Assembly (NCBI GenBank): GCA_002412425.1
Contig: DHVB01000039.1
Coordinates: forward strand, 1 to 54,351
Direction: 5' to 3'
Length of the DNA stretch: 54,351 nt
Source of the DNA: Bacteroidales bacterium UBA5219
GTDB lineage: Bacteria > Bacteroidota > Bacteroidia > Bacteroidales > ML635J-15
Positions 9,613-17,632 of this stretch are shown one piece after another. The notes under the pieces were generated by a model, which did not search any database, had not been told where the DNA came from, and saw only the letters and a list, made by a program, of their open reading frames with translations. The position numbers were made by a program, and so were the translations under genes. Numbering within the stretch: the stretch's first letter is position 1; every line of letters begins with the position of its first letter.

Positions 9613-10953
9613 GTGAAAAATATAATATTATTAATCTTGGTTTTCTTGATTTCAAAAACTCATTTTTCGCAAGAGGTTATCGACCAAGTTGTTGCAGTAG
9701 TTGGAAATGAGATTGTTTTAAAATCAGATGTAGAAAATCAATATATTCAGCTTAGAGCTCAAGGTACTTATGATTTAAACGGAGATTTAAGATGCGATAT
9801 TTTAGAAGAACTTATGTTTCAAAAATTATTGTACTTGCAAGCACTTCAAGATAGTGTTGAAATTACAGACAAAGAAATTGAATCAGAGTTAGATAGACGT
9901 ATTTCCGTTTTTGTAAATCAATTAGGAAGTGAGAAAAAAATGGAGGAATTTTATGGAAAATCTATAAGCGAAATAAAAAAAGACTTTAAGTCTATAATTC
10001 ACGAACAGCTTTTAACTCAAAGAGTACAAGCAGGCTTAGTGTCAGATATTAAAATTACTCCAAGTGAAGTTAAAGAGTTTTTTGAAAAAATTCCAGAAGA
10101 TAGTATTCCTATGGTTTCTGCATTTTACGAACTTTCAGAAATTGTATTTTTACCAGTAATTGGCAAAGAAGAAAAAGATGCAACAATACAAAAGCTCAAC
10201 GACCTGAGAGATAGAATTTTAAATGGAGAAAATTTTCAAACTCTAGCAATTTTATATTCAGAAGACCCAGGTTCTGCAACAAAAGGAGGAGAATTAGGTT
10301 TTGTTAGCCGAACAGATTTAGTCCCCGAGTTTGCTTCTGTTGCATTTAATTTAACAAGTCCAATCGAAGTGTCAAGAGTGGTAGAAACAGAATATGGTTA
10401 TCATATAATTCAATTAATTGAGAAAAGAGGTAATTTGATGAATTTTAGACATATTTTGTTAACTCCTGAAGTTAGTATTGAACAAATTAGTTTGACTGAA
10501 CAAAAGGCTCTTGAAGTTTATGAAATGCTACAAAAAGATTCTATAAGTTTTAACGAAGCTGTAACAAAATATAGCGATGGAGAAACAAAATCTAATAATG
10601 GTAAAGTTATTAATCCATATTATGGAACCACAAAATTAGCTAACGAGTTTGTTGAGCCAAACACTGTAAGAAATATCGCAGGTTTAAAAGTAGGAGAATA
10701 CACAAAACCGTTTTTATCTAGCTCAAGCAAGGGAACAAAGCTTATAAAAATTGCTAAACTCGACCAAAAAGTAGAAGAGCATAAAGCTAATTTAACAGAC
10801 GATTATCTTGAAATTCAAGAATATGCAACACAACAAAAAGGACAAAAAATAATTGAAAAGTGGATTCATAATAAATTAGAAAGTACTTATATAAGAATTG
10901 ATAAAACATTTTGTGATTGCGAGTTTAAATTTGGAAATTGGAAAAACGAGTAA
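9613..10953 (+). CDS. surA: SurA-type peptidyl-prolyl isomerase/chaperone
   Basis: 446 residues from a GTG start, chosen because it directly begins a signal peptide (MKNIILLILVFLISKTHFSQ) after the preceding stop. The mature start VIDQVVAVVGNEIVLKSDVE is the hallmark SurA N-domain. Two parvulin domains follow at ~173-273 (ending TEYGYHIIQLIEKRG) and ~276-380 (beginning NFRHILLTPEV). It is expected to carry unfolded outer-membrane proteins through the periplasm to the BAM complex. Length and architecture match SurA. It is the third gene of the chaperone run. The last residues (CDCEFKFGNWKNE) include two cysteines, unusual for the family. Confidence 0.9.
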   Translation: MKNIILLILVFLISKTHFSQEVIDQVVAVVGNEIVLKSDVENQYIQLRAQGTYDLNGDLRCDILEELMFQKLLYLQALQDSVEITDKEIESELDRRISVFVNQLGSEKKMEEFYGKSISEIKKDFKSIIHEQLLTQRVQAGLVSDIKITPSEVKEFFEKIPEDSIPMVSAFYELSEIVFLPVIGKEEKDATIQKLNDLRDRILNGENFQTLAILYSEDPGSATKGGELGFVSRTDLVPEFASVAFNLTSPIEVSRVVETEYGYHIIQLIEKRGNLMNFRHILLTPEVSIEQISLTEQKALEVYEMLQKDSISFNEAVTKYSDGETKSNNGKVINPYYGTTKLANEFVEPNTVRNIAGLKVGEYTKPFLSSSSKGTKLIKIAKLDQKVEEHKANLTDDYLEIQEYATQQKGQKIIEKWIHNKLESTYIRIDKTFCDCEFKFGNWKNE

Positions 10954-11008
10954 GATTTACGAATATAAAAATTCATTGATTTAGGATTTAAAACAAATAA
11001 AATAATAT

Positions 11009-11188
11009 ATGAAAAAAGCAATAATTAAAACTGATCAAGGCAGTATGACTGTTGAATTTTATCATGATGATGCACCTAATACAGTTGCAAATTTTATAAA
11101 ATTAGCAGAATCAGGATTTTACAATGGATTAAGATTTCATAGAGTGATTCCAAATTTTGTAATTCAAGGTGGTTGTCCGACAATTTAG
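11009..11188 (+). pseudogene. Truncated cyclophilin-type peptidyl-prolyl isomerase
   Basis: ATG at 11009, stop TAG at 11186-11188, 59 residues. The translation starts MKKAIIKTDQGSMTVEFY and contains GFYNGLRFHRVIPNFVIQGG, the cyclophilin core with the catalytic Arg. It then stops at GGCPTI instead of the usual GTGxGGPGY continuation. Cyclophilins of this type are roughly 150-180 residues, so about two thirds of the domain is missing, including the second half of the active site. The break coincides with the start of a heptamer repeat at 11187 and foreign-looking DNA. No downstream remnant was found in the window. It is very likely inactive. Confidence 0.85.
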
Positions 11189-11340
11189 TTAAAAGTTAAA
11201 AGTTAAAAGCGATGCACTGAACGTAGTTGAAGTGTTAAAAGTGGCTGACGCGTCCAAAGAGGTTGACACATTTTGTTATAAAATTAACTTTATAAACTTA
11301 GGCCAGCAGTTGGACATTTATGGACATCGTTATTTAATAA
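11187..11340 (+). repeat. Heptamer repeat and junction DNA after the broken cyclophilin
   Basis: Three copies of AGTTAAA (11187-11207) start inside the cyclophilin stop codon. They are followed by gatgcactgaacgtag/ttgaagtg, a segment also found in inverse orientation near 26763-26797 and partly at 12820-12838. The rest, up to the Nudix gene, shows no coding potential. The stretch looks like a rearrangement scar. Confidence 0.6.
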
Positions 11341-12408
11341 ATGAAAAAAATTGAAATTCTAAAAATAATTCTTCCCGGCTTACTGCCACTATTGGTATTT
11401 ATTTTAGCCGATGAAATTTGGGGTACTACAATAGGACTATATGTGGCTATTGGCGTAGGTTTAGTGCAGTTATTGTTAATATACATAAAAGAGAAAAAAC
11501 TTGATAAATTCGTTCTATTTGACACTATTTTAATATTGTTGATGGGAGTGGTGTCAATAATTTTAGAAAACGATATATTTTTCAAACTAAAACCAGGAAT
11601 AATTGGCTTAATTCTTATTGCATTTTTAGGAGTTTCTGCATTTTCGCCCAAAAATTTGTTGTTGGCAATGTCGGCTCACTACTTTAAAGGCTTGGAAATT
11701 AGTAACGAACAAGAAAAACTATTCCGAAGGAATATCAAAACAATGTTTTGGTTGTTTGCGGCACACACTGTTTTAGTGTTTTATTCTGCTTTTTTCATGT
11801 CAAAAGAAGCTTGGGCTTTTATTAGTGGTGGACTGTTTTACATTCTGTTTGCAGTCTTTTTTGTTGTTGAGCTTGTGAAAAATATTATCGCCAGACGAAA
11901 ATTCAAAAAACAAGAACTATTGTCAGAACTCAATTCCGAAGGCAAGGTAATAGGAGTGATGACAAGAGACCAAGCTCATGATGGAAGTAAAAGAATGCAT
12001 CCTGTAATTCATGTACATATTTTAAATTCAAAAGGCGAGGTGCTATTGCAAAAAAGGAATGAAAATAAGTTTATTCAACCCGGAAAATGGGACACGGCAG
12101 TAGGAGGACATATTTCGCATGGAGAGAACTTAGAGACAGCTTTAAAACGAGAAACTTACGAAGAATTAGGTCTTAAAAATTTAAAATATCAATATATTAC
12201 AAAGTATATTTGGGAGTCAGAAATTGAAAAAGAATTAGTTTTTGTTTTTCTAGCTCAACACGAAGAATTTAATTTTGTTAAAAATGATGAAGTAGATGAA
12301 GTTAAATTTTGGAGTTTTAAGGAAATTAAAAAGAATTTATCGAAAAATGTCTTTACACCTAACTTCGAAGTTGATTTTATTAATATTTTAAATAAAATTA
12401 AAAAATAA
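11341..12408 (+). CDS. YciB-like membrane domain fused to a C-terminal Nudix hydrolase
   Basis: 355 residues. Residues ~1-195 carry about six hydrophobic segments. The stretch around DIFFKLKPGIIGLILIAF resembles the conserved core of the YciB/septation protein A family. Residues ~205-355 are a Nudix domain: HPVIHVHILNSKGEVLLQKR is the leading strand and GHISHGENLETALKRETYEE (~256-275) matches the Nudix box GX5EX7REUXEEXGU. The Nudix part resembles the IPP-isomerase/YfcD type. The protein therefore places a nucleotide- or diphosphate-hydrolysing domain on the cytoplasmic face of the inner membrane. The substrate cannot be read from sequence. It follows a broken gene and repeat DNA, so it may have been acquired or brought in by rearrangement. 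Confidence 0.8.
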   Translation: MKKIEILKIILPGLLPLLVFILADEIWGTTIGLYVAIGVGLVQLLLIYIKEKKLDKFVLFDTILILLMGVVSIILENDIFFKLKPGIIGLILIAFLGVSAFSPKNLLLAMSAHYFKGLEISNEQEKLFRRNIKTMFWLFAAHTVLVFYSAFFMSKEAWAFISGGLFYILFAVFFVVELVKNIIARRKFKKQELLSELNSEGKVIGVMTRDQAHDGSKRMHPVIHVHILNSKGEVLLQKRNENKFIQPGKWDTAVGGHISHGENLETALKRETYEELGLKNLKYQYITKYIWESEIEKELVFVFLAQHEEFNFVKNDEVDEVKFWSFKEIKKNLSKNVFTPNFEVDFINILNKIKK

Positions 12409-12640
12409 AAAATACAATATATTTAGCTTATATTCGTTCTTACTCAACGAGTTTAGGTAATATTTTTGAATTTTAAAGGCGTTTTAAAGGCGATATTTAA
12501 TTCTTTTCGGCGCTTAATACAGTTTTATTGAAAAAAAATTGACTTAGAAATTTCAAAAAAAATAATTATTAAATATTTTGAGTTTTTATAAAAATAAGAT
12601 TTTACATTTTTTTAAATATTTAATTTACTAATTCAAAAAA

Positions 12641-13092
12641 ATAGGAGATAATTAATTTTAAAAAATAAAATACAACCTGTTTTAAACCTTACAGCACCAT
12701 GCCAAACAATTATGCCTTGCCCGCAAGGGCAACATGTGATTAACCGTAAGATTTATCTTACGGCGAAAATATACCCACATACCTCTTCGCCCGCAAGGGC
12801 GACACAATAAAATTAGTTAAAAGTGATACACTGAACGAGATTAAATTGGAAAAGTATTGTGTTGCCCTACGGGCAAGGCTTTTGAGGGTTTATCTGCCGT
12901 AGGCTACCGCCTACGGTTAATCACATGTTGTCCTACGGACAAACTTTTGATAGTCATGTATTGTCCTTACGGACAATTAAAAATATGTAATTTCTATTTT
13001 TAACATAACTACGCCAAAAATAATAAATCACACCTGATTATTATAGAGTTAGCGGATGTTGAAAAAAAAAGTGCGAAAATAGGAGATAATTA
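12641..13092 (+). repeat. Modular hairpin-repeat cassette, copy 1, flanked by a 14-base direct repeat
   Basis: No gene is visible. The core (12694-12977) is a chain of perfect short hairpins: TTGCCC-GCAA-GGGCAA (12717-12732), CCGTAAGA-TTTA-TCTTACGG (12744-12763), TCGCCC-GCAA-GGGCGA (12787-12802), TTGCCC-TAC-GGGCAA (12862-12876), CCGTAGGC-TACC-GCCTACGG (12897-12916), TTGTCC-TAC-GGACAA (12928-12942) and TTGTCC-TTAC-GGACAA (12961-12976). Related copies are at 26641-26797 (reverse orientation) and 31303-31390. ATAGGAGATAATTA occurs on both sides (12641-12654 and 13079-13092), possibly an insertion footprint. The remaining DNA from 12409 to 13252 is AT-rich with nothing else recognised. Confidence 0.7.
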
Positions 13093-13252
13093 TTTTTTTG
13101 TAAAAAATAATTTCTCGTAAAAAAATAAAATATCCTTAAAACGAATTTTAAGAGGGTAGAAGACAGGATTTATTTTTTCTTATATTTATTATACTTGGAG
13201 TAAAATTAGGCTTAAATTCACAATTTTAAATAATTTACAAAAATTCAATAAA

Positions 13253-13375
13253 TTTACAAATGTGAAGCATATAAAAGTTAAAATTATCTAATTTACAAAT
13301 GTAAAACTAGAGATTTATGCAATAATTTAATTAAACAATTACAATTGTAAATATAAATAAACTTACAAAAGTGAA
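13253..13375 (+). promoter_or_regulatory. Distal cluster of TTTACA-N2-TGTAAA operator-like palindromes
   Basis: Four palindromic sites: TTTACAAATGTGAA (13253-13266), TTTACAAATGTAAA (13292-13305, perfect half-sites), ATTACAATTGTAAA (13338-13351) and CTTACAAAAGTGAA (13362-13375, weaker). They share the half-site TTTACA with the three sites next to the XRE gene about 400 bases downstream. That spacing would allow looping. The DNA between (13376-13736) has no gene or other recognisable element. Confidence 0.6.
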
Positions 13376-13736
13376 ATTATTTTGAGTTAAAAAGCATCAA
13401 ATTTTTATAAATATAATATACTTATATTCAGTTAATTACGTTAATCATTTCATGTAAATACTTAACTAAGTTTGATAATCTTGTAAATAAATGGCTAAAA
13501 TGGACAAAAAAACTTAATTTTAGACTTTATATAAGCTTGATAACCAGTATTTTATAATATTTCAGTTAATATTTAACTTAAAGATATTGATTTTATCCTA
13601 AAATGCTCTAAAAAGCCTGAAATGCTTAAAATAGGGGCTCAAACTATGATAATTATTACTTGATAAATAGGGTTAATTTGATTGATTTTGAATGAGTTTA
13701 ATTCTATTAAAACATCGAAATTGCTCAAAATGTAAA

Positions 13737-13808
13737 TTTACAAATGTAAACATATAATTGTTAATAAATATTTACATATGTAAATAATATAATCATTACA
13801 TTTGTAAA
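13737..13808 (+). promoter_or_regulatory. Proximal operator triplet overlapping the XRE gene promoter
   Basis: Three sites with the same palindrome: TTTACAAATGTAAA (13737-13750), TTTACATATGTAAA (13771-13784) and ATTACATTTGTAAA (13795-13808). The last contains TACATTTG (13797-13804), an exact TAnnTTTG -7 promoter element 22 bases before the regulator's ATG. The middle site covers the region where the -33 box should lie. Binding here would block the promoter, so negative autoregulation by the XRE protein is the simplest reading. The regulator assignment is inferred from adjacency. Confidence 0.65.
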
Positions 13809-13826
13809 CTTAAAATTTTGTAAAAA

Positions 13827-14330
13827 ATGCGTAATAGAATTTCAAAAATTTTACAGGAAGAAGGAATGACAGCTTCTAAATTAGCAGACGAAATTGGAGT
13901 ACAGGCTTCGAGTATTTCTCATATCATGTCAGGTCGAAATAATCCGTCAATTGATTTTGTTCAAAAATTATTAGAAAGATTTAGAGCAATAAATTCAGAA
14001 TGGTTATTATTAGGTAAAGGAGAAATGTACAAACAAAGTCAGGGTACTATTTCATCTAATTTATCTTCGTCCAAACCTATTGAGAATGATTTATTTTCTC
14101 AAGCAAGCTATGAAGAAGATAAATATTCCAATCAAGAGCCTTTAAAAACAGTTGATAATGAACCTAAAAACCTTGAAGAAGCTACAAAAACTCTTGATAA
14201 AGACAAGTTTGTTGATGAACCCAAAGAAATGCTCAAAGAGATAAATTCAAGCTCTAAAGAGCCTAAAACGGTTGAAAAAGTGATAGTTTTATTTAATGAC
14301 GGAACTTTTGAATATTATAATCAAGCATAA
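13827..14330 (+). CDS. XRE-family transcriptional regulator
   Basis: 167 residues. Residues 1-62 form a Cro/CI-type helix-turn-helix: ISKILQEEGMTASKLADEIG, then VQASSISHIMSGRNNPSIDF as turn and recognition helix, then the family sequence INSEWLLLGKGEMY. The rest (~70-150) is a low-complexity, charged linker rich in Lys, Glu and Asp. A short C-terminal segment, VEKVIVLFNDGTFEYYNQA, probably forms a beta hairpin. It is a short Bacteroidota-type XRE regulator, not a phage repressor with a peptidase domain. Seven matching palindromes lie upstream, three overlapping its promoter, which strongly suggests autoregulation. The signal it senses is unknown. Confidence 0.85.
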   Translation: MRNRISKILQEEGMTASKLADEIGVQASSISHIMSGRNNPSIDFVQKLLERFRAINSEWLLLGKGEMYKQSQGTISSNLSSSKPIENDLFSQASYEEDKYSNQEPLKTVDNEPKNLEEATKTLDKDKFVDEPKEMLKEINSSSKEPKTVEKVIVLFNDGTFEYYNQA

Positions 14331-14376
14331 TTATGGTTTTTTCAGATTTTAAGTTTTAAATCAACAAGAATAATTA

Positions 14377-14384
14377 TATCTTTG
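14377..14384 (+). promoter_or_regulatory. -7 promoter element TATCTTTG before the FGE-fold gene
   Basis: TATCTTTG matches TAnnTTTG exactly and lies 30 bases before the ATG at 14415. A TTG codon inside it is therefore not a likely translation start. No good -33 TTTG box was found. Confidence 0.5.
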
Positions 14385-14414
14385 TTGCGTTTAAAAATAT
14401 TTTTTGATTTTTAT

Positions 14415-15362
14415 ATGAAGTCGTTTTGTGTGTTAGGTTTATTTTTAATTTCCACTTTACCGTTTTTACCTTTTAATCCTTATACAGTTACACCTCCTGG
14501 AACCACAAGACTTAATGATAGTTTATTTGTTGATATATGTGAGTTAAGTGTATCAGATTGGAACGAGTATAGCTTTTGGTTAAAAAGAATGTATGGCGAA
14601 GATTCTGATGAGTATAAGGCTTGTTTTCCCGATTCCATAGTATGGCGTAAGTCTATTTACGAACAAGTTGCAAAATCATATTTTAAACATCCAGCTTATT
14701 ATAATTTTCCTATTGTTGGAATAACTTATGAACAAGCTGTTGCTTATTGCGAATGGCGGAGTATTCAAGTTAATTACATGTTGTATGCAAGACAAAATAA
14801 GTTAGCATACAGTCTCAAAGATGATACTGTTGGCATACCACAAATATATAAATATCGCTTACCAAGTAAACAAGAATGGGAAGTTATAGCTTCTTTAGGT
14901 TTTTCTAAAAAAACTTTAAAGCAAATTGAAATGAGTTATAATCCAAATATTTATAATTTAATTTACCCAAGACATCAGGGTGAAAATGCAACTAATGCAA
15001 TCAATCTAAACACAACAGCAAAAGTTAACTCTTTTTGGACCAACTTAATAGGCTGTTATCATATTTTTGGAAACGTTGCAGAAATGACCGACACTAAAGG
15101 ACTTGCTAAGGGCGGAGCTTGGCTACACAATGCCTATGAAGTAACAGTTGATAGGGATTTTTATTATAAAGGATCACAAGATTGGGTAGGAGTTAGATGT
15201 GTTTGCGAAAAAGTTATGAAATCTGAAAAAGAAATAGCTAGAGATTCTTTAAGGCAAGCAAAACTAGAAAGGAAATTCCAAAGAGATTCCATTAAGCAAG
15301 AAAAACTATTGCAAAAGCAAGAAAGAAAGAGAGGAGATGACTCTGATGAAGATGATGATTAA
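14415..15362 (+). CDS. Formylglycine-generating-enzyme-fold (SUMF1-like) secreted protein
   Basis: About 315 residues from the ATG at 14415. The open frame extends to a TTG at 14382, but that lies within a promoter element. An N-terminal hydrophobic segment (SFCVLGLFLISTLPFLPF) is signal- or anchor-like. The FGE-sulfatase fold is shown by ITYEQAVAYCEWR, YRLPSKQEWEVIA, FGNVAEMTDTKGLAKGGAW and GVRCVCEK. Catalytic FGE cysteines cannot be confirmed, so it is more likely a structural relative like the T9SS proteins GldJ/GldK (PorK), though shorter and without a lipobox. The last ~55 residues are a charged, coiled-coil-like segment (repeated K/R-Q-R-D-S) ending in an acidic tail GDDSDEDDD. Confidence 0.78.
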   Translation: MKSFCVLGLFLISTLPFLPFNPYTVTPPGTTRLNDSLFVDICELSVSDWNEYSFWLKRMYGEDSDEYKACFPDSIVWRKSIYEQVAKSYFKHPAYYNFPIVGITYEQAVAYCEWRSIQVNYMLYARQNKLAYSLKDDTVGIPQIYKYRLPSKQEWEVIASLGFSKKTLKQIEMSYNPNIYNLIYPRHQGENATNAINLNTTAKVNSFWTNLIGCYHIFGNVAEMTDTKGLAKGGAWLHNAYEVTVDRDFYYKGSQDWVGVRCVCEKVMKSEKEIARDSLRQAKLERKFQRDSIKQEKLLQKQERKRGDDSDEDDD

Positions 15363-15365
15363 CTA

Positions 15366-15454
15366 ATTAAGAATTGAATAATTTAGCTTCGCTACATTTT
15401 CTGTCGTCTCTCGGCATAGTTCAAGCAGCTTGGCTCTGCTCTCGCACCTTAGAA
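15366..15454 (+). repeat. ~90-base dispersed repeat, copy 1
   Basis: The segment from aattaagaattgaataattt to gcaccttagaaat is nearly identical to 21196-21293, in the same orientation. Differences are a few substitutions and one inserted base. It contains no gene and directly follows the FGE-fold gene. Confidence 0.75.
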
Positions 15455-15583
15455 ATTTATAGTTTTTTTGCAGTTTAGTCCTTCACAAATTTTAATAGTT
15501 TGTTTTCAAATTTATAAATTTTATTGAGATAAGGATAAAAAGTAGATTAAAAAAAATAAAATTTATAAAAATATTTGTCAAAA

Positions 15584-15612
15584 AAGGCTGAACCTATATT
15601 AGATTCAGCCTT
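15584..15612 (-). terminator. Intrinsic terminator for the minus-strand gene 15635-17113
   Basis: A perfect 9-bp stem AAGGCTGAA/TTCAGCCTT with an 11-base loop, 22 bases beyond the minus-strand stop. On the minus strand it is followed by a run of T, as expected for a factor-independent terminator. Confidence 0.8.
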
Positions 15613-15634
15613 AATTTTGAGAGTTAAAAAAGTT

Positions 15635-17113
15635 TTACTTAGTTTTATAAATTGCATTAATTTTTATTTTATTTAAATCTATCATAGAATCTTCGCAAAA
15701 ATAGACTGTTGGATTATCAAACATTTTATTGTACTTAGTTTTATATAACAACATGGTTGACCTATTATATGCATCGTTTTTATCAAAAACATGAATAATC
15801 ATTAAATTTGGATACTTGTCATAAAATTTACAATGGCTACATGCAGCATAATTTGCTACCATAATATAGTTAAATTTTTCATAATTTTGGTTTTTATTCA
15901 AAGAATCTATGCTTTTTAAATGCAAAAAAGGTGGTAAAATAGATAGGTCTATTGTATCTATATATTTAGAATTAAAGTCTATTGATATTTCGCAAAATGA
16001 AATGTAATATTTAAAAAGGTTGTTTGTGTCAACGCTATCCCAAACAGCAACAGTTTTATTATTGTGAAAAATTAATGGTTGCGATGAATTAATAGCATCA
16101 AAGTTGCTTATTTTTCCTTTTGTTTCAAAAAAATCTTTGTTTGATAAAGAATATACATAATGTAAGTGATTTCTATGCCAATTATTATTTGTATCTACAA
16201 CAGCATCTGGTTTTACAAAAATAAATAATAAATCCTCGTCAATAAATGCAACTTTATCTATTCTTGGATATTTCATAATGTTGTTGTTATGTAATATCTG
16301 TAATAAATTAATCGTCATATATCTATTTTCAAGAATTAAAGTATCTGTTAAAATTGAATCTAATAGATTTTTTGTTTTGAAAATATTTGGATAATCTATA
16401 ACAATTGTATCAAGAAGATTTAGGTCATTATCAAACAAATACACTTCTGGTTTGCAAGGGTGTGAAATAGCAATATTATTTTTTGAAGTTGATATCATAT
16501 GATTACTAAAATGTGATAGAAAGATGCCTTTTCCAACGTCGATATTAATGATTTTTTCAATTTTCTTCTTTTTTATGTTGAATTTTGCAAACCTGAAAAT
16601 ATCATAAATAGTTTTTCTAGAACTACAATTATAAGTATTTGCTAATAAAACATATTTTGAAGAATTATCGCCTAACGGGTATATCTCATAGAATTCTCCA
16701 TATTTAGATTGATTTGGAGGTTTTATTTTTTTTGTTGTTAACATTTGTTTGCCTTTTATTTGAAAATAATATAAATATTCAGATATCAATATACCCTTGT
16801 TATTATCTAAAAATATTCCTGCTATAGGAGTGTCTTTATAACCATCTTTGTCTGCTTCACGTTTCCATTGCAATAAAGAGAAATTGTCCAAACTGTCAAT
16901 TACGACATATATCATATTTTCAAAATCATCTTCATATATTGGATATATTGGAATAATAGTTTTGTTTTCGCTTTGTATTCTATCATAGTAAGCATAAAAT
17001 TGTTCTCCATATAATGTCTCTAGTTCAATTGTCTTTATTACATTAAAATGTTGACAAAACATTAGCTTGCCGATAATTAGTGTAAGTAAAAGTAGTGTAA
17101 ATTTTTTAAGCAT
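15635..17113 (-). CDS. Secreted protein of unknown function, propeller-like
   Basis: 492 residues with a signal peptide (MLKKFTLLLLTLIIGKLMFC). The Cys at the end of the hydrophobic stretch lacks a good lipobox. The mature protein alternates beta-strand-like segments with repeated patterns of the kind PEVYLFDNDLNLLDTIVIDY and LLFIFVKPDA, which resemble a beta-propeller built from degenerate blades. Near the C-terminus is AACSHCKFYDKYPNLMIIHV, with two Cys. No family recognised. It lies 43 bases downstream of another small secreted gene on the same strand and has its own terminator, so the two probably form an operon. Confidence 0.7.
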   Translation of the reverse strand: MLKKFTLLLLTLIIGKLMFCQHFNVIKTIELETLYGEQFYAYYDRIQSENKTIIPIYPIYEDDFENMIYVVIDSLDNFSLLQWKREADKDGYKDTPIAGIFLDNNKGILISEYLYYFQIKGKQMLTTKKIKPPNQSKYGEFYEIYPLGDNSSKYVLLANTYNCSSRKTIYDIFRFAKFNIKKKKIEKIINIDVGKGIFLSHFSNHMISTSKNNIAISHPCKPEVYLFDNDLNLLDTIVIDYPNIFKTKNLLDSILTDTLILENRYMTINLLQILHNNNIMKYPRIDKVAFIDEDLLFIFVKPDAVVDTNNNWHRNHLHYVYSLSNKDFFETKGKISNFDAINSSQPLIFHNNKTVAVWDSVDTNNLFKYYISFCEISIDFNSKYIDTIDLSILPPFLHLKSIDSLNKNQNYEKFNYIMVANYAACSHCKFYDKYPNLMIIHVFDKNDAYNRSTMLLYKTKYNKMFDNPTVYFCEDSMIDLNKIKINAIYKTK

Positions 17114-17156
17114 AATATTTTATAATATATTTAATATAAAACCCTTTTCGTTCGTG

Positions 17157-17573
17157 TTAATACTCAATTGTCATATGATACTCAATTTTATCTGTTTCTT
17201 TTCCGTTTTCGTCCAAAACAAAGGATGCCTCTTTGTAATAAATCATAATATTGTCGGATGGATAAGATATTTTCCCTGTAGTTATTCCTTTTTCAAGATT
17301 TTTAGCTATAACCTCTTCTGCTAATTCAATATACTTGTCAATTGATACACCAGTTCCAATAGTAACAATTCCAACTTTTGGACATTTTTCATGTCCTCTT
17401 CTTAAACAATGTTGATATGTTAACTCGCCATTGGTAAATTGTTGTTTAATATCATCGTACGTTACGGTGCCATCTTTGTTAAGTTTACCTCCCTCTTTTC
17501 TAATTGTTACTTGTTTACTAAATAAAGACGATGCCATTAAAATTGCTATTAAAATCAAAAATATTTTTTTCAT
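17157..17573 (-). CDS. Small secreted protein of unknown function
   Basis: 138 residues with a clear signal peptide (MKKIFLILIAILMASSLFSK). The mature part has a repeated Gly/Asp/Lys-rich start, a CLRRGHEKCPKVG motif with two Cys and a His, and a C-terminal beta-like segment (IMIYYKEASFVLDENGKETD). The Cys pair could form a disulfide or bind a metal; this is only a guess. It is the first gene of a probable two-gene minus-strand operon. Its upstream region, about 60-200 bases before the ATG, contains the structured DNA at 17633-17772. Confidence 0.7.
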   Translation of the reverse strand: MKKIFLILIAILMASSLFSKQVTIRKEGGKLNKDGTVTYDDIKQQFTNGELTYQHCLRRGHEKCPKVGIVTIGTGVSIDKYIELAEEVIAKNLEKGITTGKISYPSDNIMIYYKEASFVLDENGKETDKIEYHMTIEY

Positions 17574-17632
17574 AATTTTTATTTTTTTGCTTATTTACTA
17601 TTCATTATAAAATCAAGCATAAATTTCACAAT

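Noticed and set aside
11303..11320. GTTGGAC near 11308 (and again near 43018) as integron attC-like core sites
   Set aside because: GTTRRRY matches are short and common. No matching RYYYAAC partner with the expected stem was found, and no integrase is in the window.
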